A stretch of DNA of 64,000 nucleotides, taken from Allorhizobium sonneratiae. Its GTDB lineage: Bacteria > Pseudomonadota > Alphaproteobacteria > Rhizobiales > Rhizobiaceae. The notes under the pieces are model-generated. The model had not been told where the DNA came from and searched no databases. It was given only the letters and a program-made list of their open reading frames with translations. Shown here piece by piece: positions 25,445-32,816 of this stretch. How positions within the stretch are numbered: position 1 is the stretch's first letter; each line of letters starts with the position of its first letter. The stretch covers positions 434,001 through 498,000 of the forward strand of contig NZ_JAMKOJ010000001.1 of assembly GCF_023700755.1 (NCBI RefSeq). Reading direction: 5' to 3'. Both the position numbers and the translations under genes were made by a program.

Positions 25445-25849
25445 ATGATCGACAAAGACACCATCACCCACCGCCATTGGTCCTTGAAAGTGGGCCGCTT
25501 GAACCCGGAAACGGGCGTGAGCGCTGACGTGTTTGGCGCGGTGGTGCTGGCGGTGGATGATCTGCACCAGTCGATTGCCAATATTATTCTAACGCCCAAA
25601 GGTTCGGTTACGACCGAGCCGGAGAAGGGTTGCGATGTGCTGGCCGCCATCGACAAGCACCCGGATGTGGGCATTCCGATCCTGACCCGCGAGATCACCG
25701 ATGCGCTGACCATCTGGGAGCCGCGCATTGTGGTGCAGCAGGTCACCGTGGTGATGACGGCGTTTTCCCGGTTCAAGACGCAAGTGTTCTGGCGTCCGAT
25801 TGAAAGCGTGATGGATGACCTGTTGATGACGGAGGTCACCTATGGCTGA
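25445..25849 (+). CDS. Baseplate wedge protein, gpW/gp25-like
   Basis: The 134-residue protein has the gp25/W features: I-A-N-I-I-L-T-P-K-G-S near residue 45, P-D-V-G-I-P-I-L in the centre and I-T-D-A-L-T-I-W-E-P-R-I near 85. It is a lysozyme-like wedge subunit of the baseplate that contacts the sheath. The next ATG overlaps its end. The usual P2 order V-W-J-I is kept once the cargo block is removed. Confidence 0.85.
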   Translation: MIDKDTITHRHWSLKVGRLNPETGVSADVFGAVVLAVDDLHQSIANIILTPKGSVTTEPEKGCDVLAAIDKHPDVGIPILTREITDALTIWEPRIVVQQVTVVMTAFSRFKTQVFWRPIESVMDDLLMTEVTYG

Positions 25850-26975
25850 TCCCGTCAAGCGCACAATTGAAGAATTGCGGGCCAATGGTGCGCCGGAATT
25901 TTTTGAGCGTGATACCTCGGTGCTGAAGGGGCTGTATAAAGCCAAGTTCGAGGCGGTCAGTGGCCGCACGCTGTATCCTGCGCAAACAGAGATGTTTCTA
26001 ATTGAGCTGATGGCCTATGCCCATGCGCTGCTGGCCGAAGCCGCCCAAACCGCTACCCTGCAAAACACCGCTGTGTTTGCCGAAGGGGTGCATCTGGAAA
26101 ACTGTGGCGCGTCGGTTTCCACCTTCCGGCTTTTGGCGCAAGCAGCCAGCACCACGCTGCGGTTTACGCTATCAGCGGTGCGGGATGTAGACACCCCCAT
26201 TGCGGCGGGAACCCGCGTGGGCGCTGGCAATGCGGTGATCTTTGCCACCGATACCGATCTGATCATTCCAGCCGGAGCGTTGAACGGCGATGTTACGGCC
26301 ACGGCGCAAACCACGGGCGCAAGCTGGAACGGCCTTGGCACTGGCACGGTGAGCGATGTTCTCGACCCCATCGCCTATGTTGCCAGTGCATCCAATATCA
26401 CCGAGGTTTCGGGCGGGTCTGACATTGAAGACCCGGAACGCTTCCGGCTTCGCGTGGTCAATGCGCTCTTCACCATTGCCAAGACCGGGCCGAAGAATGG
26501 CTACCGCGAACATGTGTTGGCCGTCGATCCGCAGATTGTCGATGTGGCGGTGATCCGGCCAGAGCCGGGTTCTATTCATATCTATCCGCTGATGCAGATC
26601 GGCCTGCCATCTGCTGAACTGAAGGCAGCAATCCTTGCCTATCTCGACCCGGAAACATTGCGCCCCATGGGTGACGATGTGGCGGTTTTATCGCCAGAGC
26701 CGGTCGCGATCGATATGGCGCTGACCATCCGCTGCCTTTCCGCCGTGCCGGGGCTGGAGGCTGCCTGCCGGGCGGCGGCGGTCGATGCCTTTGACCGTTA
26801 CACGAAAGCGCTGGGCGCGCAGCTTGCGCCTTCCGTCATCATCTCTGCCGTCAAGGCGGTTGCGGGGGTGAGCGATGTGGCCGTGCAGGGCTTTGGCTTT
26901 ACCGATCTTGCCGCCCATCAGTTTGCGGTTCTGGCGTCGCTGACCGTCACAATCGAGGTGCGCGCCGATGGCTGA
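25842..26975 (+). CDS. Baseplate wedge protein, gpJ-like
   Basis: A 377-residue Baseplate_J protein. It shows T-L-Y-P-A-Q-T-E near residue 43, the H-L-E-N-C-G block, G-G-S-D-I-E-D-P-E-R-F-R-L-R (about 190) and G-P-K-N-G-Y-R-E-H-V near 215. It forms the wedge arms around the tail hub. It overlaps both neighbours, as expected for a coupled operon. Confidence 0.9.
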   Translation: MADPVKRTIEELRANGAPEFFERDTSVLKGLYKAKFEAVSGRTLYPAQTEMFLIELMAYAHALLAEAAQTATLQNTAVFAEGVHLENCGASVSTFRLLAQAASTTLRFTLSAVRDVDTPIAAGTRVGAGNAVIFATDTDLIIPAGALNGDVTATAQTTGASWNGLGTGTVSDVLDPIAYVASASNITEVSGGSDIEDPERFRLRVVNALFTIAKTGPKNGYREHVLAVDPQIVDVAVIRPEPGSIHIYPLMQIGLPSAELKAAILAYLDPETLRPMGDDVAVLSPEPVAIDMALTIRCLSAVPGLEAACRAAAVDAFDRYTKALGAQLAPSVIISAVKAVAGVSDVAVQGFGFTDLAAHQFAVLASLTVTIEVRADG

Positions 26976-27711
26976 TCTGATCCCTGCCGCACTGGTCACA
27001 CCCGGCATCAATGACGAACGCGCCCGCGCTTTCGCCGCCACGCTCTCCGATATTCTTGGCACTTTCCAGACCTCGGCGCTGCTCATTCAGGACCCGCTGG
27101 CGGTGGATGCGAAACTGCTGCCGATCATGACCATCGAGCTTGGCATGAGCGCTTTCATGACACCCGGCCTTCTGGAAACCCATGTACGGCGTTTGCTTGC
27201 CCGCGCCCCGGATATTCACGCCATGACCGGAACGGTGGCCGGTGTGCGCCGGGCTCTTGGAGCCTTGGGCGTGACTGTCGACTGGCTGCAATGGTGGCAG
27301 AAACAGCCGCCCGGTCCGCACGACACCCATGAGGTGACCGCCTATATCAACGAGCATCTTTTGGACGGGCAGGAGGCGCTTTTGACCGCCGAGACCCAAT
27401 ATGCGGTCTTGCGGGTGATCCGCGCCGTGCAGCGCTGGTCGCAGGAGATCAGCTTTACCCTCGGCGTCGGCTTTTCCTCTTCGGCAAGCCTTGCCGCCGA
27501 TGGTCAGGCCGCAACCCTGATCAAGCCATCGGCCCGCACGGTCACCGCCATGCCGCAGGCGCGGACCGGCGCGGCCACCGCCGCCGCTGCACTCTCTGTC
27601 GTGCGGCCTTCGGCCATGACCGTCTCACAGCACCCGCTCACCGCTCTGGCCGCGTCCATCGGCCTAGCCAGCGTTCAACTCATCACAGCCAGCATGGAAG
27701 TGCGCCCATGA
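26968..27711 (+). CDS. Tail protein I (P2 gpI-like)
   Basis: A 247-residue protein. The first 150 residues match P2 tail protein I (D-P-L-A-V-D-A-K-L-L-P, then V-A-G-V-R-R-A-L and V-D-W-L-Q-W-W). The C-terminal 80 residues are low-complexity Ala/Thr-rich with a repeated pattern (I-K-P-S-A-R-T-V-T-A-M-P-Q, V-R-P-S-A-M-T-V-S-Q-H-P) and look like an added fibre-like extension. It connects baseplate and fibres. Confidence 0.85.
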   Translation: MADLIPAALVTPGINDERARAFAATLSDILGTFQTSALLIQDPLAVDAKLLPIMTIELGMSAFMTPGLLETHVRRLLARAPDIHAMTGTVAGVRRALGALGVTVDWLQWWQKQPPGPHDTHEVTAYINEHLLDGQEALLTAETQYAVLRVIRAVQRWSQEISFTLGVGFSSSASLAADGQAATLIKPSARTVTAMPQARTGAATAAAALSVVRPSAMTVSQHPLTALAASIGLASVQLITASMEVRP

Positions 27712-28256
27712 AAGCTCTCGTTCCCGTTCTCACCCGCGCCGGAATGCGCGCCGTCTTTAACGCCAGCCGCGACGGGCTTTCCGCCAGGGTGTCGCATCTT
27801 GCCTTCGGTGACAGCGCCTATACGCCAAGCGGCGAGGAAACGGCGCTGAAATCGGAAAAGCTGCGCATTCCGATTGCGGGTGGCAGCTGGGTCGGTGATT
27901 TCACCATCCACATGACCGGCTTGCTCGACGCCGGGCCGAGCTTCTGGATCCGCGAATGCGGCATGATCCTGTCCGATGGCACATTGCTGGCCGTCTGGTC
28001 CGATCCGGCGACGCCGCTTGCCTATAAGACGGACGGCGTTCCCATCGTCACCGCCTTCGATCTGACCCTTGAAGCCCTGCCGCAAGGGGCCGTCACGGTT
28101 CAGGCCGGAAACGTCGATCTGTCGCTGTTCTTCGGCGTGGAGTTTTCCCGGCTGGCAACGGCCATCACCGACAATTTCAACCGGCATATGGCGCAGGCGG
28201 CAGAGCTTGCCGAGCTGAAGCGGCAGGTTGCTTCTCTCAATTATCGCCTTTCCTGA
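27708..28256 (+). CDS. Tail-collar fibre protein, N-terminal type (DUF3751-like)
   Basis: A 182-residue protein starting L-V-P-V-L-T-R-A-G, with V-S-H-L-A-F-G-D and F-W-I-R-E-C-G-M-I-L-S-D-G-T-L-L-A-V-W. This is the pattern of the conserved N-terminal domain of P2 gpH-like fibres, here as a free-standing protein. A helical C-terminus (about 150-182) may trimerise or dock the next protein. It overlaps the gpI stop. Confidence 0.8.
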   Translation: MKALVPVLTRAGMRAVFNASRDGLSARVSHLAFGDSAYTPSGEETALKSEKLRIPIAGGSWVGDFTIHMTGLLDAGPSFWIRECGMILSDGTLLAVWSDPATPLAYKTDGVPIVTAFDLTLEALPQGAVTVQAGNVDLSLFFGVEFSRLATAITDNFNRHMAQAAELAELKRQVASLNYRLS

Positions 28257-28268
28257 TGGAGACAAATC

Positions 28269-29012
28269 ATGAGCTTGACTGAAGATATTGCCGGGCTGGT
28301 CAGCCGGGTCAACACGCTTCTCAACACCTTCGAGACCAAGGAGGCGGCCATCAATGCGGCGGTTGCCGCCGCTGTTGCCGCCGCCCCCGGCGCATCGCGC
28401 ACCGTCTGGGTGGACCCGGTCAATGGCAATGACAGCAATAGCGGCCTGAGCGTGGCTGCGGCCTTCATGACGTTTGAACGGGCGATAGAAGCGACAGCGC
28501 ATGTCTCCGTGGTCAACATCAATCTCCTGGGAGATGTGACCATTCGAAAACGGGTCGGGAGCAATGCCGGGACGATCTCGATCAATGGCAGGAGCAGTAA
28601 CGGTGACCGGACCGTGCCGAAACGCAAGCTCGGTTTTACCGCCATGGCCAGCAATGCGCCGAACATTTATGGAGAGACGTTCCCGGGTGGGCTTGAGCTT
28701 CTTTCCCGCGCTGCCCTGCGGTTCGACAATATCGAGATTGTCATGCCCGATATTCCGTCCACAACCACGGCATTCAATCTTTTTGCCGTTTATGGCGGTC
28801 TGGCGGTCACCATGTGGGCCGGAGGCATTTACGCCGAAAATGCCAGCACGAAAGCCGTTCTCTATGGGCTGTGGCACACCAACCCGGTTGATCTGTGGTT
28901 CGATGGAACCGTGATCGATTCAACGGCGCGCGGCCATATTCTGCCCGGCGTTGCCGCAAGCGCTGATCCGAATGCCATCAAGAATTTCCGCTCCAACGTG
29001 ACAGCGCTTTGA
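28269..29012 (+). CDS. Tail fibre / spike protein with beta-helix-like core
   Basis: A 247-residue protein. A helical N-terminus (1-45) is followed by V-W-V-D-P-V-N-G-N-D-S-N-S-G-L-S, then A-F-M-T-F-E-R-A-I-E. This D-P-x-N-G-x-D-x-x-S-G-L-S motif starts many phage beta-helix spikes. The rest has regular short strands and no catalytic motif that I recognise. It is the likely receptor-binding tip and would set host range. Confidence 0.7.
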   Translation: MSLTEDIAGLVSRVNTLLNTFETKEAAINAAVAAAVAAAPGASRTVWVDPVNGNDSNSGLSVAAAFMTFERAIEATAHVSVVNINLLGDVTIRKRVGSNAGTISINGRSSNGDRTVPKRKLGFTAMASNAPNIYGETFPGGLELLSRAALRFDNIEIVMPDIPSTTTAFNLFAVYGGLAVTMWAGGIYAENASTKAVLYGLWHTNPVDLWFDGTVIDSTARGHILPGVAASADPNAIKNFRSNVTAL

Positions 29013-29022
29013 GGAGAGACCG

Positions 29023-29463
29023 ATGACCGATATGCTTTTGCCCACATCCCCATCATCTTCGCCGCGCTACACCTTGACGCATGAGGGACGTCTTTATGCC
29101 GCCTTCACCGCCGAGGCGCTGGCGACTGCCGGTGTGCCTGCGGACGCAATCGAAACGGCGCAGGCCATCGCGCACCGCGAAGCCGTCAAGGCCGAATGCC
29201 GCCGCCGCATTTATGCGGTCGGTTCGGCGGAAGCGCAGATGAATGTCACCTCCATCACCGCCACGATCAGCGCCAAAACGGCCTCCAGCCGCAGCGATGC
29301 GGAAAAGGCAATTCTCGATGCGGCCAGCCAGTCCATCGAATGGGTGACGGCGATGCGGCAACGGTTCACCGAACTGGCCGATGACATGAGCGCCGATTAT
29401 CTCGGCGACGCAAGCTGGCCGGAATGCCCTGAAGCCGTGATCGATCTCTATGCGCAGTTCTAA
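29023..29463 (+). CDS. Tail fibre assembly / chaperone-like protein
   Basis: A 146-residue mostly helical protein directly after the spike gene, where fibre assembly chaperones normally lie. It has a basic helix (A-E-C-R-R-R-I-Y-A-V) and W-V-T-A-M-R-Q-R-F in the second half. The family is not certain; the role is inferred from position and size. Confidence 0.55.
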   Translation: MTDMLLPTSPSSSPRYTLTHEGRLYAAFTAEALATAGVPADAIETAQAIAHREAVKAECRRRIYAVGSAEAQMNVTSITATISAKTASSRSDAEKAILDAASQSIEWVTAMRQRFTELADDMSADYLGDASWPECPEAVIDLYAQF

Positions 29464-29501
29464 CGCCGGTCGCGGAACCAACCACGCATAGCTACCGGGT
29501 G

Positions 29502-29518
29502 CCGGGGCAACGCCCCGG
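29502..29518 (+). terminator. Hairpin after the tail operon
   Basis: 7-bp GC stem CCGGGGC / GCCCCGG with loop AAC, no T run. It separates the tail operon from the com cassette. A second short hairpin TCTGCC-CGAA-GGCAGA lies at 29584-29599 just before com. Confidence 0.4.
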
Positions 29519-29633
29519 AAGACGGGTGTAAGTTTGGCGACCAACCCCGTCCGACATCAAGAAACGCTCAACTGTCCACCCGTTCTGCCCGAAGGCAGAG
29601 CGCGGTCATAATCGGAATCATGAGCGTTAGAAA

Positions 29634-29831
29634 ATGAAAAATATCCGTTGCGGCACATGCACCGCCCTTTTGTTCAAGGCGGGGCGGGCATTTGCCGGTG
29701 ACCTCGAAATCAAATGCCGCCGTTGCGGCACCATCAATCACATGAGGCCAGCCGAGCCCGAACATGACCGCCTAAAACAACAAGAGCGGCAGAGAAAAAC
29801 GGCATCCCATGACGAAGCACAAGGCCGGTGA
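29634..29831 (+). CDS. com: Com-like zinc-finger translational regulator
   Basis: A 65-residue protein starting M-K-N-I-R-C-G-T-C-T-A-L-L-F-K-A. It has two CxxC knuckles, C6-C9 and C28-C31, and a basic tail. Mu Com has the same start (M-K-S-I-R-C, then L-L-F-K-A) and the same knuckles. In Mu, Com binds the mRNA and opens the start region of the DNA modification gene mom. Here the next genes code for a ParB/methyltransferase protein and a CmoA-like enzyme rather than Mom. A five-codon frame (ATG 29620) ends in TGA overlapping the com ATG, which may couple translation. The 3' end overlaps the next gene. Confidence 0.85.
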   Translation: MKNIRCGTCTALLFKAGRAFAGDLEIKCRRCGTINHMRPAEPEHDRLKQQERQRKTASHDEAQGR

Positions 29832-30006
29832 TCCGGCCGATTTTCCCGAAAAGACCAGAGAGCCCGACGCCACCTTGCGCGTGGGGCCGCATGGTCTCCT
29901 GATCCCGCGCCAGACCTTTGAGGCTTGGGAAGCACGGCTCACTGCAGAGGTCGGCTTTTCCAAAGCGGCCATCGCCGCCGAACTTTGCCGGAGGTTGGGA
30001 CTGTGA
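29809..30006 (+). CDS. Small protein of the modification cassette, unknown family
   Basis: A 65-residue protein whose ATG lies inside the end of com and whose stop overlaps the GTG of the ParB/methyltransferase gene. The C-terminal half (L-L-I-P-R-Q-T-F-E-A-W-E-A-R-L-T, then F-S-K-A-A-I-A-A-E-L-C-R-R-L-G) looks like a small helix-turn-helix-like unit. The full overlap on both sides implies a stoichiometric partner or regulator of the modification enzymes. I do not recognise the family. Confidence 0.6.
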   Translation: MTKHKAGDPADFPEKTREPDATLRVGPHGLLIPRQTFEAWEARLTAEVGFSKAAIAAELCRRLGL

Positions 30007-31484
30007 GCGATCTCTATCCTCCCTGCGCGTTTCATCACGATCCGATCAATCCGCGCCAGCGTGACGAGGCGCGTTTTGCCCTCGTGCTGCGTTCCTTGCG
30101 CAAATTCGGTTTTCTCCTGCCGCTTTATGCCCGCCAGGACGGTCTCTTGCTGTCCGGTCATCAGCGTTCAGACGCGGCGGCGCGTCTGGGCTGGTCCATT
30201 CCTGTTCATGTGGTGGCAAAACATATCCGCGACACGGCAGGGCTTAACCTGACCTTTAACCGCGCCACCAACGATTTTACCCTGATGGATGTTCATCATG
30301 ACCGGATGGATGCAGAGGCACTGCGCCATCTGCTGGAAAGCCTGCCTGATGCGGATGATCCCTATCCCTGTCGCAATCCGGTTGATGTCGCGATTGCTCC
30401 ACTGCTTGCGGCAAACCTTCATGGCTTCAACCGCTATGCCTGTAACGCCGCCCGCCAGCTGGGGGAATATGGCATTCGAATGCCGATCGTCATGGATGAA
30501 GACGGGACTGTTCTGAACGGGATCGGACGCCTGCAATATGCGTCCGAACGGGGTGAGGCCACTCTTCCCGCAGTGGTCGTCTCACGCGAAAAGGGCGAGG
30601 CGATCCGACGTGTCATGAACGGGCTGAGTATGGATTTCCGTCTGAATGACGGCTTCAGGGATGTGCTGCGGACCAATGCCTTTCGCCGCGCCCGACAGCG
30701 GCGAAAGGCGCTTGGCAGCGGTTATCTGTTTCCTTTGCGCGAAAGCGGCAAGGAGCGTTGCAGAGATTTCTCGATCAGCGCCAATGCCGGGCGTCTGAAG
30801 GCGACCTTTGGTCCGCGCATCCTCGACTTCGGTTGCGGCCATGGCGATGAGGCGCGGATGCTGCGCAAGATCGGCATTGGTGTGACCACATTCGAGCCTT
30901 TCCGTTCAACAGGCGGTGTGCCGTCGCGAAAGCGAGGGCGGTATTCCGCTTCTGCTTTTCTGCGCGCTGTCAAGGACGGGCAGCGCTTCACATCCATTCT
31001 GCTGTCGAGCGTGCTCAACAGCGTGCCTTTTGACGCTGACCGGCGTCACATTCTGACGATCTGCGCGGCATTGTGCGACCCGGAAACCACGCTGTTTGCT
31101 GCGGCCCGCTCGCGGCATGATCCGAACTGGGTGGAAACCTCGCAGGGTATCGGCCTTGGGAAAACGGCGGCCCGTTCAGCCCGCTTCATCCTGCTCGATG
31201 AGCCGGGCATGTCGGTGTCGGAGCTGAACGCAAATCCCAAGGTGCAACGATATTTCCAGCCCTCCGAATTCCGCAGTCTCTTCGAAGATTTGTTCGAAGA
31301 TGTGTCTATCGGCCTGCACATTAATAACGTCACGGCCACTTGCCGCAGGCCGAAGCCTATCGATCTTGACCGGTTGCGCCAGGCGCTTCGGTTCGAGTTT
31401 GATTTGCCCTATCCCGAAGGCCGCATGGGCTTTGCCGACAAGGCGCTCTCGGCCTTCTCGCAGCGTCTGGGGGTGTCGCTGTGA
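30003..31484 (+). CDS. Double ParB-like domain fused to SAM methyltransferase-like domain (DNA modification candidate)
   Basis: The 493-residue protein starts at GTG 30003, overlapping the previous stop. Residues about 13-72 are a ParB/Spo0J-type domain (I-N-P-R-Q, S-L-R-K-F-G-F-L-L-P-L, S-G-H-Q-R-S-D-A-A-A-R-L-G, I-P-V-H-V-V). Residues about 145-195 repeat the pattern (Y-G-I-R-M-P-I-V-M, T-V-L-N-G-I-G-R-L-Q-Y-A, L-P-A-V-V-V). Residues about 268-445 are a Rossmann methyltransferase with motif I L-D-F-G-C-G-H-G-D-E-A (274-284) and L-L-S-S-V-L-N-S-V-P (333-342). From memory this last part resembles the putative methyltransferase associated with DNA phosphorothioation clusters. The N-P-P-Y/D-P-P-Y motif of adenine-N6 methylases is absent. 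It is presumably the DNA-acting component of the cassette. Confidence 0.75.
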   Translation: MSDLYPPCAFHHDPINPRQRDEARFALVLRSLRKFGFLLPLYARQDGLLLSGHQRSDAAARLGWSIPVHVVAKHIRDTAGLNLTFNRATNDFTLMDVHHDRMDAEALRHLLESLPDADDPYPCRNPVDVAIAPLLAANLHGFNRYACNAARQLGEYGIRMPIVMDEDGTVLNGIGRLQYASERGEATLPAVVVSREKGEAIRRVMNGLSMDFRLNDGFRDVLRTNAFRRARQRRKALGSGYLFPLRESGKERCRDFSISANAGRLKATFGPRILDFGCGHGDEARMLRKIGIGVTTFEPFRSTGGVPSRKRGRYSASAFLRAVKDGQRFTSILLSSVLNSVPFDADRRHILTICAALCDPETTLFAAARSRHDPNWVETSQGIGLGKTAARSARFILLDEPGMSVSELNANPKVQRYFQPSEFRSLFEDLFEDVSIGLHINNVTATCRRPKPIDLDRLRQALRFEFDLPYPEGRMGFADKALSAFSQRLGVSL

Positions 31485-32113
31485 AAGACTGGACCTTTAA
31501 CGGATTGGAGCGCGAATTCGACAGCCATGTGCGCCAGCATCTGCCCTGGTATGATGTGGCTGCCGACGCTGTGGCCCTGATTGCCAGACACTATATCCCC
31601 CAGCGCGGCCTCATCTACGATATCGGCTGTTCGACGGGCAATGTGGGCCGCTCCCTCGGCGACATCATCGAAGCCCGTGAAGCGCGCCTGATCGGCATCG
31701 ACAATTGCGCGGATATGGCAAAGGCCTATCAGGCTCCCGGAGAGCTGGTCATTGCTGACGCTGGCAGTTTCGAGTTTGAGCGGTTCGATGTGGCAGTGAT
31801 GTTTCTGACGCTGATGTTCATGCCGGTGGCTGAGCGGTCAGACTTCATGCGCCGCCTGCGGTCACGTCTCAAACCGGGCGGGGCTATCGTCATCTTCGAC
31901 AGATGCGTGGCGGCAACCGGCTATGAGGCAACGGTGATGATGCGCATGATCTGGAACGGCAAGTTACAGGCTGGTGTGTCATTCGCTGAGGTGGCGGAAA
32001 AGGAAATGCGCCTTGCCGGTATTCAACGGCCCATCGAACCGCACGAACTTGGAGGGGAAGCGCTCGAAATATTCCGCTTCGCCGATTTCGCCGGATGGAT
32101 CATTCGCGGGTGA
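31481..32113 (+). CDS. CmoA-like SAM-modifying enzyme (carboxy-SAM synthase homologue)
   Basis: The 210-residue protein starts at GTG 31481 inside the previous stop. Compared with E. coli CmoA as I remember it, the N-terminus D-W-T-F, the L-P-W-Y versus V-P-G-Y turn, motif I Y-D-I-G-C-S-T-G-N (46-54) and I-G-I-D-N (71-75) align without large gaps. So do L-T-L-M-F-M-P-V-A-E-R (109-119), L-K-P-G-G-A-I-V and the C-terminal F-R-F-A-D-F. CmoA converts SAM and prephenate to carboxy-SAM, used by CmoB on tRNA. This copy lies in a phage modification operon without cmoB, so it probably feeds the upstream enzyme. The Arg199 of E. coli CmoA that holds the carboxyl group appears to align with Glu175, so the donor or product may differ. 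A plain methyltransferase is the alternative. Confidence 0.75.
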   Translation: MKDWTFNGLEREFDSHVRQHLPWYDVAADAVALIARHYIPQRGLIYDIGCSTGNVGRSLGDIIEAREARLIGIDNCADMAKAYQAPGELVIADAGSFEFERFDVAVMFLTLMFMPVAERSDFMRRLRSRLKPGGAIVIFDRCVAATGYEATVMMRMIWNGKLQAGVSFAEVAEKEMRLAGIQRPIEPHELGGEALEIFRFADFAGWIIRG

Positions 32114-32133
32114 GAGAGACGCTTGACACAGAT

Positions 32134-32153
32134 GGGCGGCGACTTGGCCGCCC
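32134..32153 (+). terminator. Terminator after the modification operon
   Basis: Stem GGGCGGC (32134-32140) / GCCGCCC (32147-32153), six-base loop, followed by TT. It closes the last prophage operon 20 bases after its final stop. Confidence 0.55.
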
Positions 32154-32172
32154 TTCGCACTTCATATTCTGG

Positions 32173-32214
32173 TGTCCAGAAGCTAACGCCAATTTGTCCA
32201 GAAGCTTCCGCCGC
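32173..32214. repeat. Two transposase-site-like direct repeats at the prophage right end
   Basis: TGTCCAGAAGCT occurs at 32173 and again at 32195, exactly 22 bases apart. The similarity extends to CGCC further on, so two 22-bp units lie side by side. Mu R1 and R2 MuA-binding sites have this size and arrangement. The prophage end should follow within a few tens of bases, possibly at the CA ending at 32220; the exact base is not provable without the left end. Confidence 0.6.
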
Positions 32215-32304
32215 GCCACAAAAACTGTTGATCATCTTTGACAAAGGGACAATCTCGCTACAGTAAGCGCAAGGCTAAAAATCGAAAAAATCTAATGATT
32301 TTAA

Positions 32305-32381
32305 TGGCGCACCCGACAGGATTCGAACCTGTGACCTTTGGAATCGGAATCCAACACTCTATCCAGCTGAGCTACGGGTGC
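32305..32381 (-). tRNA. tRNA-Arg (anticodon CCG)
   Basis: The reverse complement folds as a full 77-nt cloverleaf with encoded CCA. The acceptor GCACCCG pairs with CGGGTGC, the D-arm has A-G-C-T-C-A-G, the anticodon loop is TTCCGAT between TTGGA and TCCAA, and the T-loop is GGTTCGAATCC. It reads CGG codons. It is the first clearly chromosomal gene beyond the prophage end. Confidence 0.95.
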
Positions 32382-32816
32382 AGTCATAGGCATCAGATTC
32401 TATCAGTCGTCCGCCTGCAACGCTATGAGCCGTACATAGCCTAGTCTTCGATCTGCATCAATGGTCAAAATGGCAATCGTACACAGGAAGTTGTTTATGC
32501 TTGAACCGGGAAACAAACGTCCGGCTCAGCCTGTGAGGCTTTGTGCAGAATATGCGGCTCTTCCGTCTAATGGCATGTTTTATATAATTTTTTTATTTTC
32601 TTTTGCAGGTGACGCCTTTTTGGAAGCTTTAGGTTTTCAGAATGATCTCATTCAGGGGTTGCTAAATCGTTTTGTTCTAGAATAATTTCCTGAGAGACGG
32701 ATCTTGTGCAGTTTTGTAAAGAAGGGTAAAGTTTTCTGGAAGGATCAGGGGGTGTATCGCGTGCAATGATTCGATCCTGTGTGGGGCAGGGAATCAATGG
32801 AATTGGAAAAGGGGCA
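32382..32816. other. Intergenic gap without supported gene
   Basis: No convincing gene. A short frame at 32461-32685 has no ribosome site and unlikely composition. The stretch includes an AT-rich piece around 32580-32610 and must hold the tRNA promoter and the promoter of the MarR gene. Confidence 0.4.

Noticed and set aside
29634-32113. Interpretation of the cassette as a restriction-modification system
   Set aside because: No restriction endonuclease gene or nuclease motif is present in the cassette, and the Com gene ties it to anti-restriction modification as in Mu.
32305-32381. tRNA-Arg as integrase attachment site for the prophage
   Set aside because: The gene content is Mu-like, such phages integrate by transposition, and no integrase or tRNA fragment duplication is seen. 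The nearness is probably chance.
32461-32685. 74-codon frame between tRNA-Arg and the MarR gene
   Set aside because: No ribosome site, odd hydrophobic composition, no family pattern.
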